64,000 nt of DNA, from NCBI GenBank assembly GCA_003254905.1, contig QANU01065503.1, positions 231,198 through 295,197 on the forward strand. The letters run 5' to 3'. Under the pieces are notes generated by a model. It was not told the DNA's origin and ran no database searches. It saw only the letters and a list, made by a program, of their open reading frames with translations. Origin of the DNA: Nissolia schottii. Its lineage: Eukaryota > Streptophyta > Magnoliopsida > Fabales > Fabaceae. Of this stretch, positions 35,801-45,678 are shown one piece after another; positions within the stretch are counted from its first letter, which is position 1, and each line of letters begins with the position of its first letter. The translations under genes and the position numbers were made by a program.

Positions 35801-38800
35801 GCCATCTCTGCTATATAGAATTTACTCAACATTAATACCAATTGATGCCCTTGTCAGGCTAGTGAACGGTTGCATGAGAAGATGACCAATTTCGTTTCAA
35901 AGAACAAAGCTGCACAAATCCAACATAGTTCAAGGTGAGTGAATCAGTGATAATTTTCTGGGAGCTTTTCATTAATGCCATTGTGATCTAAGAGAATATT
36001 CATTACGAACTAATTGCACGTAATGGTTTAATGAAATAAAACATGTGCCTAATTTTTTAGTTCTTATTAAAAGCTTTACTATGTGGGAAGTTATGATATT
36101 TTCATAGATTTTGATGCTCAACTATGCGTCTTGCCATGTTGGAATGAAACCTTTTTTCACCAATGTTGTGTTGATACTTGATGGTGCTCTTTATCTGTGA
36201 CCGTTTAATATTCTGTCATTCTTTCATCACCTAAGACTGCCACAAATAGCCTACTTGGATGCTGTTTCAAAATAATGTTTGCACTATGTGAATATGTAAT
36301 TTGAATAATTAGAACTAGCTTGGATGCCCTGCTCAAAATTAAGCTTGGTCTATTCTAACATCATGAACTAAAGGTTCAACAAAGCTACCATGACTTGTTT
36401 AAAACTCTTCTATTTTTGGCATTATTATTATTATTTAAAAATTTCTAAGGACCAATTCTTCTAAAAGCTTAAGCTATTGGGTGAAGGTACAAAATTGGTT
36501 TTATATATGCCTGGGCATGGAAGAACCTTGTGTGCTTGAAGTGTGAACAATGCACATACATACCCACTCTATCTTCTGTTAAAAATGGATCGCACTCATA
36601 AGAACTTGATCATAGAGGCTATTATGATATTATGTCAATGAACAACTCTCCTAAAAGCTTAAACTGTTTAGTGAAGGTAGAAATTTTGTTTTATATCTCT
36701 AACACAAACATCTACTATTGTGTAAAATGACAAAGTCCTTGATTGGAAAATAAATCAGAGGCATGTTTATTTCCATGTTGAAAGAATTTGCCCGTTTAAT
36801 TAAGACTAGATCTGGAATAGATGGTAATGTTTATTCATTAATCTAGTCACTGTCACTGTTAACTTGGCACAACTTTGCATTTCTTTTAGAGGTAGTGGTG
36901 AAATGTCGACAAGGGACTTACAGAAGATGGTTCAAGCTCTTCCACAATACAGTGAACAAATTGAAAAGCTCTCCCTCCATGTAGAGGTTAGTTATTTTGT
37001 TATGCAATCTTGATGAAAGTAAAAAGGCACTATCTTTACTTAGAAGCTACCTAGACGAGGCCTTCAACTTAAGTTATTGTCTTCAAGGAAAATTCTTATT
37101 TTACTCTTCGGTATATTTTAAATTGCCTGTAGATTGGTGGGCGCTTATTTAATTTTGTTTTGGCTCTTATTAAGCCTTCTCAGATCTACCCGTGAAAGAA
37201 TGAAAAGACATCATAAATAATCTCACCTTTTCCGTTTGCAGAATGTGGTGTTGAAAAAAAGAAAGGGGCAACATATACCCTCCTTTCCTAAAGGCTTCTT
37301 ATTACATCAGCAACTTCCATACTTTAGAAGTTGCAGTTATTCTAATTACAGATCATATGAACCTAACAGTTTCCTTTGTATTATTGTGTATTTGTGAGCA
37401 TCCTAAAAGAAAAAGTAATCCTATCATTTCTTGAAATTATGATGATTCATTCGTATTTTGCCGTTTGTGAATTATTATCCAATTAAAAACTACTAGTGTG
37501 AACATTTGAATATTTGTAGTATTGTTTTAAATATGGATGTCTATTTAGAAGTTCAGTTGCTTCCCGTTACTGAATAACACAGTACTTATTATCATTATGC
37601 TTTATAATACCATCCATCATGGTTCTTCTAGTGGATGACTGAATAAATGATCTTGTTGTGTTTAAGTTTATTAGATATTTCTGAAAGTTAATTCTTTCTT
37701 CAGCAATTGATTGACATTAGAATTTAAATGTGTGAATGGAGTAATTATGATATTGGTGTTGGTTCTGATAATGGGTTTGTATTTACCGTTGATGGACTCG
37801 TTTATCCAGATTGCAGGAAGAATTAACAGAATCATTAGGGAGTCAGGACTTCGTGAACTTGGACAGCTGGAACAAAATCTTGTTTTTGGAGATGCTGGAA
37901 TGAAAGATGTGATAAAATTTTTGACCACAAATGAAGTAAGTAATTCTAAGATAAGAAAAGAAAATGGCGTATCTTATGCATAGTGCACATATGAGCAAGA
38001 GAAATCTGTTTATTGCAGGAAATGGCTTGTGAAATTGGAAATGAAACTTTTGCCTTTTCATCCATTAATATTCATTTGATAACTATTTTTATGCAGGATA
38101 CAACACGTGAAAATAAGTTGCGGTTGTTAATGATTCTTGCAGCCATTTATCCTGAGAAATTTGAGGGAGAAAAGGGTCTGAATTTGACGAAGGTGTTGTT
38201 TCCTTAGACTTGCTGGCAAATAAATTGCCACTTGCTGTTCGTTTAATATGTCGAAGAAGTATATTGTTGATCTGATTCCTAACACCTGTAATAGTGCCAT
38301 GCAATATTTTTACCTTCGAAAATGCATTCAGGTAGCAAGGTTGACAGATGATGATATGATTGCTATAAATAATTTGAGAATGCTTGTGGGACAACCAGAT
38401 ACCAACAAAAAGACTTTAACTGGTGCTTTTGCTCTTAAGTTCGATATGCATAAGGTAAAGGTAATTTGCCGTATAAATATGTGATTTTTCAGTCTTAAGT
38501 CTGAAAAGTGTTTCTTTAAGTTGTCAGAAAAAGCGTGCATCAAGGAAAGATCGTTCTGGTGAAGAAGAGACATGGCAGCTATCACGCTTTTATCCCATAG
38601 TAGAGGTACAAATTAAGTCAATACAATTTTACCACACCAAATATGTATTAATTTTATGAAAATTTCCATAGAAGGATAGCGTAGTTAAGCCAATTGTTGA
38701 GAGATTTTCTCATGTCATTCCTAATTTAATGATGACCTTTGCATAGTGGATGAGCAGAAAGATTTATAGTTTTTTATTATATTTTTTATTTTAAATGTCT

Positions 38801-39961
38801 AAAGAAACATATGTAGTTGGCTGTTTGATGATTTTAACTGCAATCCATGTTGTAAATACTCTGGTTAACAGGGAGCAGGGCACTCAGCTAGCAGTTATTT
38901 GCTTATATGCCTATATCTTTTAATCGGATTTGGAACCTCACTTTAGAGGATCCAAATATTAAGAAAACTCAATTTTTCCTTATCATGACTTTTTTAATAT
39001 ATAAGAATATTATATTTTTGACAATTCAATAAGTTGAGCTTTTTTAGAGCTTCATATGTGATGAGTGGATGGTCCATCATTCAGGAACTCATTGAAAAGG
39101 TCCACAAAAATGAATTGTCCAAGGAAGACTATCCATGTTTAAATGACCCAAGTCCGACTGTCCACGGTTCACCTTATGCTCCAGTAGTTCAAAATCCTCC
39201 TGCTCATTCGATGAGATCAAGGCGCACACCAACTTGGGCTAGACCTCGAGGCTCTGATGATGGATATTCAAGGTTTTACTTTCTTTACTCCCCATTACAA
39301 GTCACTAAAATGATAAATGCTTTTAATGATATCAGTTCATATCTTTTTCTTCATCCATAAGACCCTGTTTGCTTCCCTCTTGGTCAACACGTAATTGCAT
39401 AAACTAGTATAAGCTTGCTATTATGTGGATAACTTTTTTTTTTTTGGGGGGGGGGGGGGTCTACCATGTATTTGTTGGAATTGTCGATTAGGACCTGCCA
39501 TCTCAAAACACTCGTTTAATTTTTACATTTTCCTCCTGGCATGCAGTGATTCGGTGCTTAAACACGCATCCAGTGATTTCAAGAAGATGGGACAACGGAT
39601 ATTTATATTCATTGTTGGTGGAGCAACCAGATCTGAGGTCTGAATAATGTTTTGATGAAAGGAGGTTTTCATATTACTTTTATTCCTGCTTTTCTGTTCT
39701 GATTCGTTGTTTAATCTTCAGCTTAGGGTTTGCCACAAGCTTACTGGTAAGCTGAAGAGGGAAGTTATTCTAGGCTCATCAAGCATTGATGATCCTGCAC
39801 AATTTATTACGGTACTTATGTTTTTTCCACTGTAAATTCAAACTTGTTCCTTAAATTGCAATTTTCCTTAACCACAATCCTTGAAAACTATTTTTCTTCT
39901 ATTGCAGAAATTGAAGATGTTAACAGTACAAGAACTTTCATTGGATGATCTCCAGATATGA
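29825..39961 (+). CDS. KEU: Sec1/Munc18 protein, KEULE-like, 21 exons
   Basis: Exons: 29825-29897, 31277-31335, 31741-31822, 32389-32467, 33756-33806, 33899-33995, 34091-34123, 34983-35108, 35186-35377, 35474-35557, 35640-35738, 35858-35934, 36890-36986, 37810-37935, 38097-38192, 38332-38454, 38528-38605, 39085-39272, 39547-39637, 39722-39811, 39908-39961. All phases agree, giving 1995 nt (664 aa; Arabidopsis KEULE is of the same length class). SM proteins bind syntaxins and drive SNARE assembly; KEULE works with KNOLLE in cell-plate fusion and with secretory syntaxins. Diagnostic stretches are [129 protein letters not shown] and the terminal DDLQI. An in-frame ATG at 29777 would add 16 residues; the [10 protein letters not shown] start fits relatives better. 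KEULE versus its SEC1A/B paralogues is not settled by eye. Confidence 0.95.
32920..33020 (-). mobile_element. Au-type SINE remnant in Sec1 intron 4
   Basis: GGGCTGCCCAATGCATGAGG, CTCCCTCC, GGGGTTTGGGGAGGGTAGA, TGTATACAGTCTTATC and GACTGTTTGCAGG appear in the order of the widespread plant Au SINE (GGGCRACCCAGTGCA, GGGGTCTGGGGAGGGT, TACGCAGCCTTACCC, GGCTGTTTCC). In that family the plus strand here is the complement of the Pol III promoter strand. The promoter half is decayed. Confidence 0.65.
33101..33398 (+). mobile_element. TRIM (terminal-repeat retrotransposon in miniature) in Sec1 intron 4
   Basis: Two diverged direct repeats of about 110 bp (33101-33210 and 33285-33398) share TTAAGTC-CCC, GGCCAAGATA/GACCAAGATA, CTTTATAAGAGCTT, CAACCCTCCCCTA and CTCAATTCT. 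Directly after the first is ATTGTATTAGAGTCTATC, a decayed form of the initiator-tRNA-Met PBS TGGTATCAGAGCC. Directly before the second is the purine tract GGGGGTGAGGAGGAGGG (33268-33284). LTR-PBS-spacer-PPT-LTR in 298 bp with no coding is the TRIM layout. Confidence 0.7.
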
Positions 39962-39999
39962 TTATTTAAGGGCTTGAAACTTGAAGATGAGCTTTCTGC

Positions 40000-40700
40000 T
40001 TACTTGTCAAATATGTGTTGTAATCATTTAGTTCAACCATCTGAATATAGCAAATTCTTTGGACATTTGACCTGAATGACAGTTGTGCATATGCTAGGAA
40101 TTCTTCATTGGTTAGAGACGCAATTTTTTTTTTTCAAATATTATTTCTCGTAAGAGACTCGTTCATATTTGAAAGTAATGTTGGGAGAATACTTTTGTTG
40201 GGAAAAAAAGGGGGAAGCATTGTAACATGCTAAACAAGAACACCTGCGTGACAAGAATTGGTTGTATCGTATACTAGGCGCGTAATGAGTTGGCATCTAT
40301 TAGTCCACTTAGCTTTATTTTAAATTACACATCCCTAACTGATTGCATATCCCGTTGACAAAAATCTTAAAAACAAGGTCTGTTATGTTGAGCCCGCCGT
40401 TCTCTAAATATCAGATATCAAGTTGAGCCATTTACGCTGAAGCCTTCGTATACCTTTTTCTTTTTGGTCGACATCCTTTGTTAGACATTATTGAATCATT
40501 CGCCCTTCAGTATTTCCAAATTGAAGCTACAACGAGTAATAAGTGGGTTAGACGTAGTTTTCTATTTACCAAACGAGATCAAAACGATAAATTATTGTCT
40601 TTTGAATATTGCCTCCTTGAGTTAAAGTGAATTCATGGCAAGGGAAATCCACAAGAAAATGTCCAGGAGAGGGGTCGAGTCCCAACTTTTGTTTTTGGGG
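40000..40700. other. Sec1 3' flank, no gene seen
   Basis: Includes the probable Sec1 3' UTR. Ordinary unique-looking sequence until the N at 40701, where it meets repeat-type DNA. Confidence 0.5.
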
Positions 40701-40717
40701 NACTCCATGTCTAAGGG

Positions 40718-41014
40718 ATGGTTGGAAAGGTGGTTGACATCTTCATATCCAGAAGACTGAGAAGAGGAATGACGACTCCATTCGCCTTTGTTCGTTACAC
40801 CACTAAAGGGGGCGTGGACAAAGCAATAAAGGAATTGGATGGGCTCGTCCTGAGAGGCCAGAGGATATTAGTTAATGCAGCAAAGTATAAAAGAGGGGAT
40901 GAGCACGCTAAGCAACCACCGCAGGTAAGGAAAAGTGTTGAGTGGCAACAGAAAGGGCCGCGCAGTGGAAGGAATTACAAAAAAATTGCTGAGCAGGGAA
41001 ATGCGGCCTCTTAA
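40718..41014 (+). pseudogene. RRM-domain fragment, retrotransposon ORF1-like
   Basis: The frame beginning MVGKVVDIFISRRL holds an RNP1-like core (TTPFAFVRYTTKGG) and the closing KELDGLVLRGQRILVNAAKY of an RNA-recognition motif, then a basic tail to a stop. The first strand of the RRM is missing or lies out of frame upstream of the N at 40701. RRMs of this 'KVVDIFI...FVRY...VN-A' type occur in ORF1 of plant L1-like LINEs and in some SR-like genes. Next to LTRs and an assembly mark, a retroelement relic is most likely, but a truncated host gene cannot be excluded. Confidence 0.5.
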
Positions 41015-41104
41015 AGGTGGAAATTTTGAGACGAAAAACATGGCTATGATGGATGGCAAGAAAGGACGCAACGCAAGGAGGCCATAAGCTGAAAGAGTGC
41101 AATA

Positions 41105-41535
41105 TGTTACAGACTAAATTTGACAAGGACTTAGACCCGATGTACATGACTATACGTTCAACTAGGCCTCTCATCCTCGCTCTGCTTACTTGCGAGAGTT
41201 ATGAACGTTGTGGAATCTGACATACGTCCTCATAAGCATTATGAGCATTACAAAATTCAACATAAAACATCATAAAACTTATGAAAGTTATAGAATCATA
41301 AGCGTCCATACTTACACTATAAAAAGGGCCTCCTGCTACTCGACAAGGGACGCCTTAGGTCATTACCACATCATAATTCACTCACATATTAACTTGGGCG
41401 TCAAAGTGGCTTCTATAGGTACCATCCCCGCCGGCCAAGGATATTTCTCAACTGTGTTCACCACCATGAAGCTCTTGGATCCAACCCAAGGTCAGAGTTG
41501 CGTACTATCTCAATACGTCTGAATTGTACGTAACA
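41105..41535 (+). repeat. LTR of a Tat/Ogre-type Ty3/gypsy element
   Basis: Begins TGTTACAGACTAAATTTGAC and ends ...GTACGTAACA (431 bp). Inside are a TATAAAAAGGG box (41318) and the R-region word TTGGGCGTCAAAGTGGC. The base after the LTR starts TTTGCGCTGTCTGTATGG, a decayed form of the TTTGGCGCCGTCTGTGGGG PBS region common to this lineage. So this is a 5' LTR reading to the right. The first 90 bp recur at 45573. Confidence 0.8.
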
Positions 41536-42875
41536 TTTGCGCTGTCTGTATGGACGATTGATTGTTATACATAACAATCGTCTTCCTTAAAATTGTTTCA
41601 TTCTTGAATCGAGATGGTGAACATCATGGAAAGAGAAATCACAACCATGCTACTTTTTAGAGAACAATAAAAATACAATAGTACCTACCATTTGAGATCA
41701 AAGGTACTAGCCTCTCTCTTCCATCTTGTAGTGACTATGGAAATCTCGTAACTTTTACTGTAAGCCACAATGCAAGTTAGAGAGGGAGAACTTAAGGAAA
41801 GAAGATGACCCACATGGGTTCTAGATAGGAAAGCCCAAACAACTAACATAGTTCCTCACTATCGTGAAAGAGAGATGACAGCCTCACTGGCATAGCAACC
41901 ATCGCCTTTACCTTGCAGTTTCACTATTGCAAACACGCACGCCTAAGGGTCAAGTTGCGTTGTCATACTTAGGTCCGTTGTCAATGATTTAAGCCACCTT
42001 CTAAAATGCCACGGAGCAGACATTGCAAAGGAGAAGAACGGAAGGCATGATGTTCTGGATTCTGAGTTATGCCACCACCACCACTGAGTTTCATGACCGT
42101 GAGCCTGAGTCGATGCTGCCATGGGCCCGAGATGTGTCATACCGATAGTGTATATAAAGGAAGAAAACAAGCACATTGTTGCAGTAAGGTTATTCGTCGT
42201 GGATAGCCTACATAGCGAGTCCTTCAACGCACATCACGAGTCCTTCGACGCTAGTGGTTGTAGTAACGGTATCTCGAAGAACGTCGAGGAATATTGGCCA
42301 TCATCCCTTGAAGGCTGAGATGCAACACCTTGAGAAAACGAGTTCGTTGCTTGTTCCACTTAAGTTACAGAGAGAACAAATCCATTGCGTGAGGAAGAAA
42401 GAAATCACCCAATACCGCGTCATTGAAGTCGTCACCCTCTTGTCACGAGTTCGTAGTCCGCATTATCGTTATCAAGCTTTTTCCCATCAGATGATGCGTG
42501 CCGTCGCTGCCACCACAAAGACATTCCTCAAGCTGCAACAGTGTTACGTAAGGGAAAATGAAGATCCCTAGTATCATATGGGTCCCACTACGGAGAAGGA
42601 GAGGCAGAAAAAAATCAGGTATAATTAGGCATAATTGGAGCAAATCAGGTATGTAATATCTTATGCATTCATTTAAGATATAACTGCCATTTATCCTTGA
42701 AATAATGAGATTTATTTTTGCATTGATTTGGCCAATTTATTTGGGTGTGATTTGAATTCACCAATAGACTACCACTAAAATTGATAGTCACATATAGGGC
42801 ATGAGTACTCATTAGTCAAAACTCGTTCCTTTCCATTTGGTACAAAGGCTTACTATTATACTTAGTGCATGTCAA
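41536..42875. other. Decayed retroelement leader/gag region, no intact ORF
   Basis: Downstream of the LTR and PBS. A start-like ATGGTGAACATCATGGAAAG (about 41612) is followed by stops in all frames. No protein motif recognised. Confidence 0.4.
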
Positions 42876-42879
42876 AGGT

Positions 42880-43660
42880 TTCCTTAAGACATTGTCTTAA
42901 GTCGAAGCACCTACATTGAGGAAGTACCTCAAGCCAGAACCTCAAGTCGGAGCACTGACCTCTCCTTGAGGAAAAACCTGAAAAGCCTCATTGAGGAAGT
43001 ACCTCAAGTTAGAACCTCAAGTCAAATCACCTACCTCTCTTTTAGGAAAAACCTAAAAAGCTTCCTTGAGTAAGTACCTCAAGTCAGAACACCTACCTTT
43101 CCTTGAGGAAAAACTTAAAAAGCCTCCTTGAGGAAATACCTCACGTCGGAGCACCTAGCTACATTGAGGAAAACCTCAAGTTAGAACATCTATCTCTCCT
43201 TGAGCAATACCTCAAGTCTGAGTGTTTTTCCTTGAGGAAAAACCTGAAAAGCCTCCTTGAGGAAGTACCTCATGTTGGAACCTCTCGAAACACTATCTTT
43301 CCTTGAGGCAATTCATGAAAAGCTTCCTTGAGGAAACACCTCAATTCGGAACCTTAATTAGGAATACCTATCTCTCCTTGAGGCAATACCTAAAAAGCCT
43401 CCTTGAGGAAACACCTCAAGTCAGAAAATCATGACGGAGCACCTACCTCTCCTTGAGGCAATACCTCAAGTCTGAGTATTTCTCCTTGAGGAAAAACCTT
43501 AGGTTTGAAACATTCTAAGGTTTCCTTAAGGCATAGTCTTAAGTCAGAACACCTATATTGAGGAACATCTCATTATGTCGGAACACTGACCTCTCCTTGA
43601 AACAACACTTCAAGTCAGAGAATTCTCCTTGAGGAAAAACCTTAAGTCTGAGAACTTTCT
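42880..43660. repeat. Hairpin minisatellite (TTGAGG-N5-CCTCAA units)
   Basis: About 20 imperfect units of CCTTGAGGAAGTACCTCAAG type, separated by TC-GAGCACCTACCTCT and GAAAAACCTGAAAAGC words. Each unit is a short dyad, TTGAGG ... CCTCAA. A few further copies lie at 44180-44360. Tandem repeats in the 3' untranslated part of Ogre/Tat elements are an established feature, and the position between LTR pieces fits that. Confidence 0.75.
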
Positions 43661-44752
43661 TTTTTGAATATATCGTCGTTGCCATCTCTAACGGGCTGGG
43701 ATGTTAGACTTAAAGCTCTAATGAGATTTCATTGGGAGGATAGCAAGCCAATTAGAAGATGACATAAAAATCGAGTTGGAGCAAACGTCGCGACAAAATC
43801 TACGCAAAAACTTCAACAAATAAGTCATCACTTATTTATCACTGCGTTGATTAATATAGACATTTTTATATTCACTACAATTGATAAATGCATGAAATTA
43901 GTTTACTTGTTATGTTGGTATTATTTCCTGATGTATATGCATAACTTTGCTATTAGTCCATAAGGATCCATGTTCAGAGGTCCGACATAATAAACAAGTT
44001 AAACACCAAATATGAAAAATTGTGATGATAAATGATACTTTATGCTCGGCTCACACTTGATTTCATAAAGTTCAATTCGGTCATCAATGATATGGCCATC
44101 AAACTACAACATTGACAAATGTGCCTGAGAAGCAAGTAACTCGGCTTGAATTTTGATATTTTTTAAACATGTCATCCAAAAGTATCCTTGAGGAAACACA
44201 TCATGTCGGAACATCCTCATTCGAGAAATATCTCAAAGATTTATGATGAGCAAAAGTCTTCATGGAAAGTCATTTCTAGCCGATAGAAAACTACTTGAGG
44301 GAACACCTTAAGTCGGATGTCGATCAAAGTCTCCTTGAGAGAACATCTCAAGTCGAAAAATCATTTACTTCTTTACAAACTTAATCCATTAGTTCGAAAA
44401 TAATCTTGGTGTTCTCCTCAGGTGGATCATGCCAAACTTACAAAAACATGGGATTCAAACCAAATGGATTTGCGACGAACACGATCACTAAACGCCTCAA
44501 GTCAAAGAGTATGACTCAAGGTACAAAGTTATCTCACCATCACCATACACCTTGAAACACTGACAAAGGGTACTTGACTAGTATTTCTTTCATCCATTAT
44601 TTTCATTATTTGAGGTTGACTATCTTATATACTGGTGATTAATTTTTTAGTTTAAACTAACCAATCACACTCCCATGAAGCATCCATGGTCCGAGTTGGT
44701 GAAAGATCTATAAAGCATGAAAATCTCCATGGTCCGAGTTGGTATCCGAAAT
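43661..44752. other. Retroelement 3' untranslated region with scattered repeat units
   Basis: No ORF with recognisable domain. More TTGAGG/CCTCAA units at 44180-44360. CCATGGTCCGAGTTGGT occurs twice (44686 and 44729) just before the N at 44753. Confidence 0.45.
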
Positions 44753-44753
44753 N

Positions 44754-45442
44754 CTTTTTGTTAGGGAAATGGTCGCTTACTTCAAAAGGAGCATTTGGGA
44801 AAGGGCAAAAATTGAAAGGTGCCATGAAAGAATCAAAGTTTGCAAAATGATTTCTCATTTTTGCTCATTCGAAACTTTTAAGACACTGACCCAAATGTTG
44901 TGCTTTCCTCTTTGAATATTTAATATACAATCAACCGTATTTTCTCAATATAAAGGATCATAATTAACCTTAAAGTATTTTTCAAATTAAAGAATCTCTT
45001 AGACATGTTTACCTTTCGTCTTGGTAGCGGCCTCGCTAGCCTGCAAAAAGGGAGAGACGTGAATCATACTCCCCAAAGTGCCCTTCAATGAAACCCTAAC
45101 TTCATCGTACAAGTCATCTCACCAAGAAATGGACAACTCAGATACGAAGAAGCATGGGCGACCAGGATGCATCTGAATTCTTTCTTCCTTTCTGCATTTT
45201 CGAACAACTTTGATTCTAGAAGGTCGAAAGTTTTAAAACTTGCATTGGTGACTTTTTCGTCATACCTTTTGGATATGGAGGAGGGGATGTCTTGTGAAAA
45301 ACCAAATTGTTGTGCCATGAAGTAGGGTGCATGAAAGACTACCTTAGCTTCTTTGTCACTAGGGAAGCCAGTACAAAGAAGCTAAAGGCATAAAAACTTC
45401 GACCACAAATGATCTTGGCTTTGCTAAATTAGGGGGTCGGAG
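44754..45442 (-). pseudogene. Antisense PMD ORF segment, copy 1 (bounded by Ns)
   Basis: Minus-strand frame of plant-mobile-domain type (MAQQFGFSQDIPSSISKRYD, like the family's RQFGFxQDIP). The whole 690 bp is a near-identical direct copy of 46955-47640; I count roughly 20 differences. Single Ns stand exactly at both ends (44753 and 45443). It lies antisense to the LTRs and just before a PPT/LTR, where Tat elements are known to carry extra antisense ORFs. Confidence 0.65.
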
Positions 45443-45559
45443 NATCTCACATATGGAGTGTACATCAAATGTCATTTCAAACTCAAACCATGTCACTCAT
45501 TCAAAAAACATGAATATGCATCTAAAGCTCGACATGTGAAGTTTCACATCACATATCAG

Positions 45560-45678
45560 ACTTGGGGGCTTATGTTATTAATTAAATTTGACAAGGACTT
45601 AGGCCCGATATACATGACTAAAAGTTTAACCAGGTCTCTCATCCTCACCCCGCTTAATGACTTGCGAACATTCTCCAA
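45560..45678 (+). repeat. PPT and truncated 3' LTR of the Tat-type element
   Basis: ACTTGGGGGCTTA polypurine tract, then TGTTATTAATTAAATTTGAC at 45573. The following 100 bp match the start of the 41105 LTR (GACAAGGACTTAG-CCCGAT, TACATGACTA, TCTCTCATCCTC, ACTTGCGA). The match stops at about 45678, where antisense-PMD sequence begins. Confidence 0.75.

Noticed and set aside
37711-37983. 90-codon ORF as an independent small protein
   Set aside because: It is Sec1 exon 14 plus flanking intron.
42880-43660. Repeat-protein gene (frame with KNLKSLLEE repeats)
   Set aside because: The frame is kept open only over short stretches by the minisatellite unit and breaks repeatedly.
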